This document shows, one piece after another, positions 9,169-17,573 of a stretch of 64,000 bases of DNA. The notes under the pieces were generated by a model. That model saw only the letters and a program-made list of their open reading frames with translations. It did no database searches and had not been told where the DNA came from. Position 1 is the first letter of the stretch; each line of letters begins with the position of its first letter. The position numbers and the translations under genes were made by a program. The stretch spans positions 4,151-68,150 of the forward strand of contig JAEWDZ010000008.1 in NCBI GenBank assembly GCA_023389855.1, read 5' to 3'. This DNA is from Bacteroidota bacterium. Its GTDB lineage: Bacteria > Bacteroidota > Bacteroidia > Bacteroidales > Porphyromonadaceae.

Positions 9169-10338
9169 TTATTTTACTTGTTGCATTTCGTTGATGACTC
9201 CTAGAAGGTAATTGGCGATGAGAGTGCCTAACTCTTGGTACCCTTTAATCGTAAAATGAATCCCATCACGGTTGTAATATTCACCCGTTTTACGCCGTCG
9301 TATAGCGCCCTCCCGTTCGCCCATTCCTCTGTACAAATCATAATATAGACAATGGTATTTTTTGCTTATATACTCTAATGCGGCAGATACTTTTTGTGTA
9401 TTGCTATTAAACGTTTTCCTTAGGTTGAAACTGGCTGGGGGAGATGTCAAGACGATAGTTGCAGTAGGCATCTCATTGGATAGTCTGTGTACTAAACGGT
9501 CGGCCTGCCGCTGAAATTCCTCGCTATTGAAACGTGGCGAAAGCGATTCATTCGTTCCAAGAGAGATTATGATGATGTGCGGGTGTAGCAAGGATAACGA
9601 TTTGCTTACTTCATCTCTGTCGTAGTTTGCATACATAGCGCCATTGAGAGCAATGCTGCTGTATAAGACCGGACGCACAAAAGGAAATAGCTCTTCATGC
9701 GAGTCCATGAGTACTGCTCCTCCATAGGTATATGTTTTACTAGTACTTTTTGAGGGTATCAAAGTAACCTCTCTTTTGCTACTCGGTAGTATAAGGGTGT
9801 CTGCGACCATCCCGGCCCTTTCGCTTGTACCCACTATGTATGCAGCTTTTTCCCCTTTAATTTTTAGTGGAGGTGAGAAAGTCTCACGAAAATAAACGAT
9901 GGTATTGAATGGATAACGAAAACATTTGATATTGAATGAAAAAGAGGCACCGTTACGTTTTATCGTAATACATGTTGGACTCATAGGGATGCAACTATTC
10001 GTGTAGCTGAGTCGGCAGTCTATCCATTTTTCTGGAGATGTGTAGCTATAGCTTTCAGGAGCGTTGGTCCCAGCAATTCTGTAGGGAGTGATTGCTCCAT
10101 AACCAGCAAGCGGATAATTTTTTTCAATGGTTTTTCGGACTTCGTCGGCCAAATAACCGCTTTGTAAATGGCTATCGCCAATATGGATAATCCGCAAGGG
10201 TGAAAACAAACGGTTGCCTAGTGCTTTTATCTCACTACGGGGGGCCGTGTTAATGGTGTATTCATTCTCTTTTTGCGTCTGTGCCCTACATGGCAAATAT
10301 AGCAAGAGGAGGAACAGAGAAAGTAGCCGCCAGATCAT
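9169..10338 (-). CDS. SGNH/GDSL-family exported hydrolase or acetyltransferase
   Basis: A 389-residue exported protein with a signal peptide (about 1-19, MIWRLLSLFLLLLYLPCRA). SGNH blocks are visible: block I IHIGDSHLQSG with nucleophile S56, block III GTNES, and the C-terminal DGIHFT supplying the Asp-His pair. In MBOAT systems a periplasmic SGNH partner places or removes acetyl groups on a glycan. The start forms an ATGA overlap with the previous SGNH gene, so translation is probably coupled. Downstream MBOAT is 9 nt away. Transferase versus esterase activity cannot be decided from sequence. Confidence 0.85.
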   Translation of the reverse strand: MIWRLLSLFLLLLYLPCRAQTQKENEYTINTAPRSEIKALGNRLFSPLRIIHIGDSHLQSGYLADEVRKTIEKNYPLAGYGAITPYRIAGTNAPESYSYTSPEKWIDCRLSYTNSCIPMSPTCITIKRNGASFSFNIKCFRYPFNTIVYFRETFSPPLKIKGEKAAYIVGTSERAGMVADTLILPSSKREVTLIPSKSTSKTYTYGGAVLMDSHEELFPFVRPVLYSSIALNGAMYANYDRDEVSKSLSLLHPHIIIISLGTNESLSPRFNSEEFQRQADRLVHRLSNEMPTATIVLTSPPASFNLRKTFNSNTQKVSAALEYISKKYHCLYYDLYRGMGEREGAIRRRKTGEYYNRDGIHFTIKGYQELGTLIANYLLGVINEMQQVK

Positions 10339-11885
10339 AATCCCATTTGTTGATAGAGCTCATATTCTGCGATAAAACTGTTGCCCAGAAGATTAGCCAG
10401 TTGTTTTCCACCACGAAAACTGAGATGTGTATAATCTTTTGCAGCCCATCCACGCGTGACGTAAGCTGATATACCCCCATCTTTTTGCATAGCTTTATAG
10501 GTATCCCAGAAGACAATCCCTTTTTGTTTGGCAAGATCAAGGAGGGCTTTCCTCATAGAAAGTATCGAAGGCATGGATTGCATCCCGTTTGCACTACGGG
10601 CTCCTCGATCCGAAGGCCCTAAAAGCAAAATATCACTTTCAGGAAAACAGTCTCGAAGATGGTCAATGACCTTACTCATCTGATGAATATAGGATGAGTA
10701 GTTGTGGCGATCAGCTGCAACTACATTTAAGCCATATTGCAGTACGATAAGATGCGGCTTTCTCGCCATGTTCATACTTCTAGAAACGCCTAGGTCGATA
10801 TGTGCTAACTGCGTACCGCTACTACCTCTGAGAGAGAAATTGTCTATGCATATAGCACTCTTCTGATGTTGGTCTAGAGCGATGCCGTAGAATATGCCCT
10901 CACTTTCTTCGGGAAACGTAATTTTTACTTTGCCATCGACTATCGGGAAGGTAAAAGTCTGTATTTGCTGATAGCTTTTCTCGCTACCTATAGCGGTAGT
11001 CGTAGCTATCTCACTTTCTTCCAACGAGTGGGCTTTTTCTTCATTATTTTCGATAGAATCTGGCAGGGATGCTTTTTTATTACTGAGGTCTGAAGCTCCC
11101 TTTAGAATATGATGAATGACCGTATCTCCCGTTGAAATATCTATAGGAATGGGCTTTTTGGACGAATAGTAGATAGTCGCGTCGATATCTCTTTTTTTCT
11201 CTTCTAAGCTATAGCTGACATACGCCCCCGCCTTTTTTATCTGATACCAATATCCACTTAAATAATGACTTTTCCCTTTATGGGCATCGACGGTTTTCCA
11301 TCCATAAAAAGTGTGTTTTATCCCTTTTCTAAAGCCAGCAACATGACTGGTAATAGGCATAAATCCAACTCCAGAACCGCCAAAATGTGATTGCAAGATG
11401 GCGCGAAGATCGTAAGTAAGGATATCCCCTTCTATAAAAGAGTCTCCAGCAAAAGCTATGTGGACCTGTTCTTTGTCCTTTATTGCTTGCATCGTATGAG
11501 CAACCCCCCTGTGTCCTTGCGAGAAATCCTGAAGTAGAAGTTCGGAGTCCGTAGAGTCTTTTGATGCTGCAAGAATCTGTAAATAAAGAGAATCTCGATG
11601 AGCATCCTCTTTACTTTCTTGGGTTGTATCTAATGAATAGACGAGAGTTGGAGCGGCTGTAGATAGCTGATCGTCATTTGGTCCAATGGCGATAGTATTA
11701 TCTGCATCATGGAGGCTGTCTATGGGGGCAAGATCTCCTTCAGAAGGATTAAGCTGACTTAAAGGATCCACTTTCTTTATGGTCAGGCCTCCTATTTCTT
11801 GTGGTAAAAAAGATAAGCAGATACTTATTAACCAAACCAGCAGCAAGAAAAAGAAAAGCCGCCAAGTATAATCCTTTTGTCTCAT
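10335..11885 (-). CDS. Membrane-anchored SGNH-family protein
   Basis: A 516-residue protein with an N-terminal hydrophobic anchor (about 8-27) and a long Ser/Asp-rich linker (about 40-125), followed by an SGNH fold: block I IAFAGDSFIEGD with S149, a GxN-like YGLNV, and C-terminal DYTHLS. An insert at about 230-330 separates the blocks. It is the first of two tandem SGNH genes that feed the MBOAT gene; 6 nt separate it from nhaA. The two SGNH proteins are quite different, so a simple recent duplication is unlikely. A periplasmic role in acyl transfer to a surface polymer is inferred from context. Confidence 0.8.
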   Translation of the reverse strand: MRQKDYTWRLFFFLLLVWLISICLSFLPQEIGGLTIKKVDPLSQLNPSEGDLAPIDSLHDADNTIAIGPNDDQLSTAAPTLVYSLDTTQESKEDAHRDSLYLQILAASKDSTDSELLLQDFSQGHRGVAHTMQAIKDKEQVHIAFAGDSFIEGDILTYDLRAILQSHFGGSGVGFMPITSHVAGFRKGIKHTFYGWKTVDAHKGKSHYLSGYWYQIKKAGAYVSYSLEEKKRDIDATIYYSSKKPIPIDISTGDTVIHHILKGASDLSNKKASLPDSIENNEEKAHSLEESEIATTTAIGSEKSYQQIQTFTFPIVDGKVKITFPEESEGIFYGIALDQHQKSAICIDNFSLRGSSGTQLAHIDLGVSRSMNMARKPHLIVLQYGLNVVAADRHNYSSYIHQMSKVIDHLRDCFPESDILLLGPSDRGARSANGMQSMPSILSMRKALLDLAKQKGIVFWDTYKAMQKDGGISAYVTRGWAAKDYTHLSFRGGKQLANLLGNSFIAEYELYQQMGL

Positions 11886-11891
11886 GTAGGA

Positions 11892-13286
11892 CTATGATTT
11901 TTCCTTGATGATAGCTGTAAGTTGGTCTCGATTCTTATTATTGTAATAGCACGATAATAGGCACCATCCTGCTATAGCCGAAGCAGCACTTCCCAGTAGA
12001 ATGCCAAGTTTGGCATTGTTTAGTACGGAGGCTAAGTCCGGCGCGGAAAAGGAGAGTGAGGATATAAACAATGATACGGTGAAGCCGATGCCTCCTAAGA
12101 AAGATACCCCAATAAGACTTTTGTCGTCCATACCATCGGGGTAGGCACTCTTAGTCAGTTTCATATACAACTTAGAGAAAAAGAATATTCCTATAGGCTT
12201 TCCAAGGAATAAGCCAATAAAGATAGCTAAGGGTACACCCATCAAGTCACCCATATTTACACCCTTAAAACTGATGCCTGCATTGACAAATGCGAAGAGC
12301 GGGAGTATGAGGTAATTGACCATGGATGTAATCTTCCTTTCCATTCTTTGTGCAGGAGATACAGCACAATTGGAAAAGGTTTGTATGCTATTAATTACTT
12401 TGAGTTGCTCTCTAGGAAGGACGATGACCCCTCGTCGGGCCAGTTTGAGTGCATCTTCGGGGAATAAATTGAGCGATGCTTTCAGCCTTTCTACCATGTC
12501 TACCGTTTTAATTTTTGGCGTTACAGGCATCACAAAACCGATAAGAACACCCGCTAGCGTGGTATGTACTCCCGAGTGGAGAAAGAAAAACCATGTCACA
12601 ATCAATCCTAGACCATAGGCCCAAAGATGAGTTACACCACAGCGTCCTAAGAGGTATACTGCTGCAATTACAGCAATCCCAAAGAGGAGCATCGTGACGT
12701 TGATATACGAAGTATAAAAAAGTGCAATAACTAATATACCTCCAATATCATCTGCTACTGCCAGAGTCGCCAAAAAAGTCTTGAGCATCGGTGATACTCC
12801 TTTGATGGACGAGATAATAGCTAAAGCAAAGGCGATATCGGTGGCCATGGGAATGGCTGTCCCTTTGATACCAGTCGCATCATGACATACTAGTAGATAC
12901 AACAAAACGGGTATAATCATGCCCCCTACAGCTGCTACTACGGGGTGCATCGCCCTCTTGAAACTAGAAAGGTGACCTACGAGCGATTCTTGTTTTATCT
13001 CAAGACCGATATTCAGGAAAAAAAGCACCATAAGCACGTCATTGGCAAACTGGAGCAGATTCATCGTTTCTCCTTGATGTGAGAAAAGATTGAAGTCTCC
13101 TACCTGCAAAATGATGGGCCAATCCAAGATCTTAAAATAGCCTTCTGCCAAAGGAGAGTTCGCAATGATAGCCACCAATACAGTGGTTATGAGTAGGAGA
13201 ATAGATGCGTTTGGATGCTTAAGACGGTACAAGATCTGTTTCCACCTTCCTCCGACAGATCTTTCTTTTTTTTCGATATGGGTCAT
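11892..13286 (-). CDS. nhaA: Na+/H+ antiporter NhaA
   Basis: NhaA exchanges two protons for one sodium ion at the inner membrane and controls Na+ and alkaline pH stress. The 464-residue product has the expected hydrophobic segments, the ion-binding Asp pair in AVADDIGGI, and the start segment PNASILLLITTVLVAIIANSP. It is longer than the classical enzyme because of a hydrophilic loop at about 275-310 (including the ERLKASLNLFPEDALKLARRG region) and a C-terminal tail. Downstream SGNH begins 6 nt later, so it may share their transcript even though its function differs. Confidence 0.93.
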   Translation of the reverse strand: MTHIEKKERSVGGRWKQILYRLKHPNASILLLITTVLVAIIANSPLAEGYFKILDWPIILQVGDFNLFSHQGETMNLLQFANDVLMVLFFLNIGLEIKQESLVGHLSSFKRAMHPVVAAVGGMIIPVLLYLLVCHDATGIKGTAIPMATDIAFALAIISSIKGVSPMLKTFLATLAVADDIGGILVIALFYTSYINVTMLLFGIAVIAAVYLLGRCGVTHLWAYGLGLIVTWFFFLHSGVHTTLAGVLIGFVMPVTPKIKTVDMVERLKASLNLFPEDALKLARRGVIVLPREQLKVINSIQTFSNCAVSPAQRMERKITSMVNYLILPLFAFVNAGISFKGVNMGDLMGVPLAIFIGLFLGKPIGIFFFSKLYMKLTKSAYPDGMDDKSLIGVSFLGGIGFTVSLFISSLSFSAPDLASVLNNAKLGILLGSAASAIAGWCLLSCYYNNKNRDQLTAIIKEKS

Positions 13287-13592
13287 TAGATGCTACTATG
13301 GTCGGTATAAGAGAGACGTAAAAGCATAGCTATGGAGTGTCAATCGACAATAAGCGGCACTCCATAGGTTCTGTATAAAAGCTTAAAGCATAATAATACG
13401 GATGCAATAAGACAAAAGGGGACAGCTCCAAATGAAAACTGTCTACTCTAGCGACATCCGTACAGAGAGAGCCTGAGTCCTCCGTAAAATGAACTTATTG
13501 TAAAGGTTATCTTCTGAAATATCAAATGGCTGAAAACAAAAGTCGTGGTATTGTGTCCAGCCACTAGGTAGTATATATTGTTGGAGCACAAA
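13287..13592. other. 306-nt gene-free gap with an inverted repeat (13330-13339 / 13358-13367)
   Basis: No reading frame here is convincing. A perfect 10-bp inverted repeat, CTATGGAGTG paired with CACTCCATAG, spans 13330-13367 with an 18-nt loop, about 45 nt before the nhaA start. It lacks a clear U-tract on either strand, so it may be a leader structure of nhaA rather than a terminator. A weaker GACAG/CTGTC pair lies around 13420-13442. No promoter of good quality was found. Confidence 0.4.
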
Positions 13593-13766
13593 TTATTTTG
13601 CGTCCGTACTATCTACCTTACGACTGAAGATAATATAGAGCACCAACCCTACTATCTCGATTACTAAACCGAGACTAAGTGTAAGATTAGAGGTCATATT
13701 CATAAGAGCAGGAATTGCTATTACGAGAATTCCTATTAAAACAATAATTAAGCCTATATTTTTCAT
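13593..13766 (-). CDS. Small two-helix membrane protein
   Basis: A 57-residue protein starting MKNIGLIIVLIG, with two hydrophobic segments (about 3-22 and 28-48) and a charged C-terminal tail SRKVDSTDAK. Similar small membrane proteins of the same length and layout are common in Bacteroidetes genomes; their function is unknown to me. The ATG at 13766 is preferred over a TTG three codons earlier. A good promoter match lies 32 nt upstream, which supports it as a real gene. It stands alone, behind a strong hairpin. Confidence 0.7.
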   Translation of the reverse strand: MKNIGLIIVLIGILVIAIPALMNMTSNLTLSLGLVIEIVGLVLYIIFSRKVDSTDAK

Positions 13767-13797
13767 AGCAATCAATATCTTGCGTTTATATCCTACG

Positions 13798-13828
13798 CAA
13801 AGTTAGAGAATTTATCCGAATTGGCAAG
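13798..13828 (-). promoter_or_regulatory. Promoter of the small membrane protein gene
   Basis: Minus-strand -7 box TAACTTTG (13798-13805) with CTTG at 13825-13828, 19 nt apart, close to the Bacteroidetes consensus. The start codon lies about 25 nt after the expected transcript start. Confidence 0.5.
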
Positions 13829-13851
13829 TACTATAGAAGAAAAAACTCCTC

Positions 13852-13905
13852 TGATCAACCTAAAACAAGTGGGATTCTGCAATCCCACTTGTTTTAGGTT
13901 GATCA
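13852..13905 (-). terminator. Perfect 25-bp hairpin, terminator of the TonB receptor / DUF4625 transcript
   Basis: Arms 13852-13876 and 13881-13905 are exact complements around a 4-nt loop (CTGC). Reading on the minus strand, the stem is followed about 6 nt later by a run of six U, so it fits a rho-independent terminator about 100 nt after the DUF4625 stop. The stem is unusually long and begins and ends with the palindrome TGATCA. Confidence 0.75.
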
Positions 13906-14002
13906 ACTCTCTGTACAGATATTTTTTACGGTTCATTCTATCCGTGCAACTAAGTCGGGAGGACTAAGCTACTGATCCCTACAGAGAAATTATCGCAATG
14001 CA

Positions 14003-14506
14003 TTAATTGTGATTATGTTCGTGGTCATGATCGTGGTCATGGTCATGATCGTGATCAGGAGCATCTTGGCTAAGAACAATATCACGTGCAACTACTTGTT
14101 CGTTGCCACTTTCGTCACTTACATATACCATCAGGTGATAGTCTCCTGGAGTTGCATTGGCAGGGATTACGATGTCGTGGTGATGGATGTGCGCTTCTCT
14201 TTTACCCGACAAATCGTAGCTTTTCTGGAAAGCGAAAGGTGTGGTATTGTCGTCATGGCGAGTTATAGCACTGTGAGTATGGTGGTCGAAATTGTTGTGG
14301 ACTTCGATCTTGTAGCCCTTCAGCATTTGGTTGTCTTTGACATCCATTTCGAAATGTACACCATGGTCATTACCAATTTTTAGTACAGCACCATGAGCAG
14401 GAGATTTCAGATATACACTGGGACGTTCGTTGTCTTGGTTTATACATCCTACAAATGAGAAGCTCGCAATGAGCAAGGCCATCAAGGCCGGCATGATTTT
14501 TTTCAT
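14003..14506 (-). CDS. DUF4625-type His-rich lipoprotein, probable metal binding
   Basis: A 167-residue lipoprotein. The signal peptide ends in a lipobox with C21 (FVGC), followed by an Ig-like beta domain (about 30-150) of the DUF4625 kind. Histidines are frequent throughout (NFDHHTHS, AHIHHHD), and the C-terminus is a run of alternating His-Asp ending HEHNHN (about 152-167), a classical zinc/nickel/copper chelating tail. It follows a TonB-dependent receptor by 16 nt, so it is probably the surface or periplasmic partner capturing a divalent metal. Which metal is not decided by the sequence. Confidence 0.8.
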   Translation of the reverse strand: MKKIMPALMALLIASFSFVGCINQDNERPSVYLKSPAHGAVLKIGNDHGVHFEMDVKDNQMLKGYKIEVHNNFDHHTHSAITRHDDNTTPFAFQKSYDLSGKREAHIHHHDIVIPANATPGDYHLMVYVSDESGNEQVVARDIVLSQDAPDHDHDHDHDHDHEHNHN

Positions 14507-14522
14507 AACTAAATTGTTTAAT

Positions 14523-16721
14523 TTAAAATGGAATTCTAATATTTATTCGGGCATTTCTACCAGCTTCGGGAAGACCGATCCGTCGATAGAAAGCCAGATG
14601 ATCAAAGTAGCGTGTGTTGAATATATTTTCTATGGTGAGTGTAATCTCGGGCCTTATCCCCATGAAAGGGAGGGAGGCGCTAAGCGAAAAATCCACAAGT
14701 TGGGCAGAAGGAGTGATCTCTTCCCCAGGTACTATATGGTCGGCTTTGGCTATGTAGCGGTAACGGATTTCACTCTCTATGATCTTGTTGCGATATCCAG
14801 CCGTTGCCTTGAGTCGCGCAGGTGGAGTAAAAGGTAAAGGAATATGTCTGTCGATATTTTTACTGAGTGCGACTTCGGCGCTTCCTTCTATGTAAAAGCC
14901 TAGCGGTAAATAATATTTGACTTCTACCTCACCTCCTCCAATGACGACGCGGTTTTGCCTATACTGAAATATCTGACCCGCGTGGGGGAGGGGAGACCAA
15001 TCTCCTGTAGGGGTTCCATATATGAAATTGCTAAAGTAGTTTCCAAATAGTTCTGCACGGAGATCAATAATATTCTCTTTGTTGAAAAGATAGCCCATGG
15101 AGAGTTGCCAGCTATGCTCGGGGTTTAAAGAGCGGTCTCCCCGGTCGTGGCGAAAACTGCCATGATGGACACCATTAATCGCTAGTTCGTTGATTTCAGG
15201 GAATCGGAATCCTCTGCATATGGCCATTTTGAGCGTGTGTTCACGGCTAGGAGAGTAGGCTAAGGATATGCTTCCAGAGAAGCTGGAAAAGTGTCGATGT
15301 ATAGGATAGCTGCGAACACTATAGTTGGCGATATCTTCGGCACTCATTCCCATGCTAGCTAAAAATTCTGTTAGGTAGGGATCCTTGCTTTCCTTGGCAT
15401 CCATTTTTCCCCAGTCATAGCGAATTCCCCCTTCTATAGTATATTGTTCGTTGGGTTTATAACTCCCTACGACCCCAGCTCCGACAGAGGCAAAGCGATA
15501 GGATGGGATAAGAAAACCATAGCCATCTATTGATTGGTGGCGAAAGGCGCCATCTAGTACACCCAATATCTTCAGCCCCTCCATAGCATAGTAGGTAATT
15601 TCTGAACGAGCATTTATGCTATGCAAGTTCATTTCTATCTCCTTGTTGGGGTCTTTGCTTGGCAGCGGTTGAGATGGATAGTGTGTATGGAAAAGGCTAT
15701 ACTCTCTACGGAGATTGTGCTGATAGGCGATCTCTAGGTTACCAGCCAAGTTGTCGCTGTTTGTATAGCTTTCGCGTATTTGTATTTTTTGATGTTTTAC
15801 AGCGCTAAAAGGCAGATCCGTATTGTACCTATTTTTGTCGTCGGTAAGCCTTTTCAGATCGGGTATACCGTGTGCACCAGGGAAAAAACCGGCTTTCTGA
15901 TAGAGGTCGCTGTACTCGAGGTAGCTACTGAATCCATTTTTTTTCCATTCGTAACTACTTTTCCATGCACGACTATAGCCGGCTGTATTTTTCATTCGAC
16001 GCTTTGCGATAGGAATATTACGGTCGAGGTAGCGTATGCTATCGGTCAGTACATTCTTGTCTCCAAAGTGTTGCTCACTGAAGCGTATCCGTAGGTATGC
16101 GTTAGAAAAGCGATATCCTAATAGTAGCGAGGCACCAAAACCACCATTAATAGAACTGCCCAGCAAGGTTAGACTTCCTCTGAGTCCCTTTTCGATAGGC
16201 ATCTGAGGAAGGGAAGTAACGATAGCACCGCCTAGAGCATCACTGCCGTATAGAAGAGAGCGCGGACCCTTGACAATCTCTACGGGGAGGTCTTCAAAGT
16301 TATCAACCTCTAAGCCGTGGTCAGACCCCCAAGCTTGTGTCGCTTGTTTGGTTGACCCTGAGATATAGGCAATTCGATTGAATCCGAACCCACGGATAAT
16401 GGGCTTGCCGAAGCCATTGCCAATGCTCATACTCCTTACGCCCGGGATATTAGCGATGGTAGCCGTAAAGCTATCGGTAATATTTTTACGGAAGAATTGG
16501 CTACTGGCAAAATTGGCCGAAATAGGGGTTAGATGCTCCTTCTTGCGAAGGTTTTCACTCACGACAACCTCATCGAGAGAGTAGAGACTGTCTCTGTTCT
16601 CCTTCATGGGAGGGGGAGTCGTTGCCACCTGGGCATCACCTATAAGGACACTGCCAATAAGCAATAATACTATAAGGAAAGATCTTATGGCTGAGAAAGG
16701 CATATGATGATTTCTAATCAA
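14523..16721 (-). CDS. TonB-dependent outer-membrane receptor (probable metal uptake)
   Basis: A 732-residue outer-membrane receptor. A signal peptide (about 10-30) is followed by a TonB-box-like segment SLDEVVVSE, a plug domain with IPGVRSMSIGNGFGKPIIRGFG and VEIVKGPRSLLYGSDALGG, and a beta-barrel ending ...NARINIRIPF with a terminal Phe. It lacks the carboxypeptidase-like domain of SusC proteins, so it belongs with siderophore/metal receptors. An alternative start is six codons in, at 16703. Neighbours are a Cys/His-rich membrane protein upstream and the His-tailed lipoprotein 16 nt downstream. The whole set reads as a uptake cassette for zinc, copper or nickel; haem or siderophore is less likely but not excluded. 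A TAGCTTTG box at 16809-16816 may be its promoter. Confidence 0.88.
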   Translation of the reverse strand: MIRNHHMPFSAIRSFLIVLLLIGSVLIGDAQVATTPPPMKENRDSLYSLDEVVVSENLRKKEHLTPISANFASSQFFRKNITDSFTATIANIPGVRSMSIGNGFGKPIIRGFGFNRIAYISGSTKQATQAWGSDHGLEVDNFEDLPVEIVKGPRSLLYGSDALGGAIVTSLPQMPIEKGLRGSLTLLGSSINGGFGASLLLGYRFSNAYLRIRFSEQHFGDKNVLTDSIRYLDRNIPIAKRRMKNTAGYSRAWKSSYEWKKNGFSSYLEYSDLYQKAGFFPGAHGIPDLKRLTDDKNRYNTDLPFSAVKHQKIQIRESYTNSDNLAGNLEIAYQHNLRREYSLFHTHYPSQPLPSKDPNKEIEMNLHSINARSEITYYAMEGLKILGVLDGAFRHQSIDGYGFLIPSYRFASVGAGVVGSYKPNEQYTIEGGIRYDWGKMDAKESKDPYLTEFLASMGMSAEDIANYSVRSYPIHRHFSSFSGSISLAYSPSREHTLKMAICRGFRFPEINELAINGVHHGSFRHDRGDRSLNPEHSWQLSMGYLFNKENIIDLRAELFGNYFSNFIYGTPTGDWSPLPHAGQIFQYRQNRVVIGGGEVEVKYYLPLGFYIEGSAEVALSKNIDRHIPLPFTPPARLKATAGYRNKIIESEIRYRYIAKADHIVPGEEITPSAQLVDFSLSASLPFMGIRPEITLTIENIFNTRYFDHLAFYRRIGLPEAGRNARINIRIPF

Positions 16722-16859
16722 AGTATATCTGTAGCGTCTTGTCGCTATTCAAGGATGGGAGAACCCGTTTAAACAATCAAAACAGGAGTTTTCGGGTACA
16801 GACCTATGCAAAGCTATCGCAAACTATGCGTGAGCAGAGCGAGCGTGTAGGGGATTTGA

Positions 16860-17291
16860 TTAGAGCGTAGGGGGACCTCTTTTTTCGAAAAAAAAGATAG
16901 TCGGTATATGGTATGTAAGGTTTTCTGTTTTAGTGAGCTCCTGGAAGGTTGGTTTGTAGGAGGCCAATTGACTGATTGTCGGTTTTTCTGAAGGAGCAAA
17001 GCAAAAATCGCATATGGCACAATGATCAGAGGTACAAGCTGTCGTCCATAATGGCAAGCCCTCGTGCGTATGTGATGCCGCCTGGCATGTGCTCGTTGCG
17101 GAATTAGCAATTGAGCTCTCACAAACAGCGCGTCCATCAGTTTCATTACAATGGTGGTGAAGGCCTTTGACACTCATGATCCACACAAATAGCAGCAGCA
17201 AAACAAAGGCTACAACAGCGTTTAGTCTTTGTTTGTATCCTTTTTCTGTGGAAATACAGGTGCTGTAGATATAGTGCGGTGTCTTTTTCAT
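16860..17291 (-). CDS. Small Cys/His-rich membrane protein upstream of the metal receptor
   Basis: A 143-residue protein beginning MKKTPHYIYS, with one membrane segment at about 27-44 (VAFVLLLLFVWIM) followed directly by HHHC and a periplasmic part with eight Cys, including CAICDFC. The Cys/His clusters look suited to binding a metal ion. Small proteins of this layout often sit before metal TonB receptors in Bacteroidetes. The start at 17291 was preferred over 17309 because it leads straight into the usual KK-TM layout. A TATATTTG box ends 7 nt before this start, which would give an almost leaderless message. Function is not known. Confidence 0.68.
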   Translation of the reverse strand: MKKTPHYIYSTCISTEKGYKQRLNAVVAFVLLLLFVWIMSVKGLHHHCNETDGRAVCESSIANSATSTCQAASHTHEGLPLWTTACTSDHCAICDFCFAPSEKPTISQLASYKPTFQELTKTENLTYHIPTIFFFEKRGPPTL

Positions 17292-17442
17292 GCGATGCAA
17301 ATATAGCAATTCTTCTACAAATTGATTTCTAATTCGATATGTCTATATGCTTATTTAACATTGTTGGAATCGTTTTCTTTCTTTGATAGAATGCCTCTTT
17401 TCCTTTTCTAATCCGTTTATAAATAGCAGAGTATATAATAAA

Positions 17443-17470
17443 AAGGTCCAAGGGTTACTCCTTGAACCTT
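17443..17470 (-). terminator. Terminator after the mfa1-mfa2 operon
   Basis: An 11-bp stem (17443-17453 with 17460-17470, one G-U type mismatch) and a 6-nt loop. On the minus strand it is followed by UUUUAUUAUA. It lies about 100 nt after the mfa2 stop. Confidence 0.65.
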
Positions 17471-17573
17471 AGGTTGCTTATTAATGTTTTTTTTGTTTGC
17501 GATGTTCCTCGATTGAAGGTCTTATGTTCCAGACGGAGCAAACGAGGGTAACTCGTATATCGGTGACTAGTGG

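Noticed and set aside
13593..13905. Promoter and hairpin as an sRNA or toxin-antitoxin unit
   Set aside because: The small protein looks like a usual two-helix membrane protein, no antisense RNA promoter was seen, and the hairpin fits a terminator of the upstream operon.
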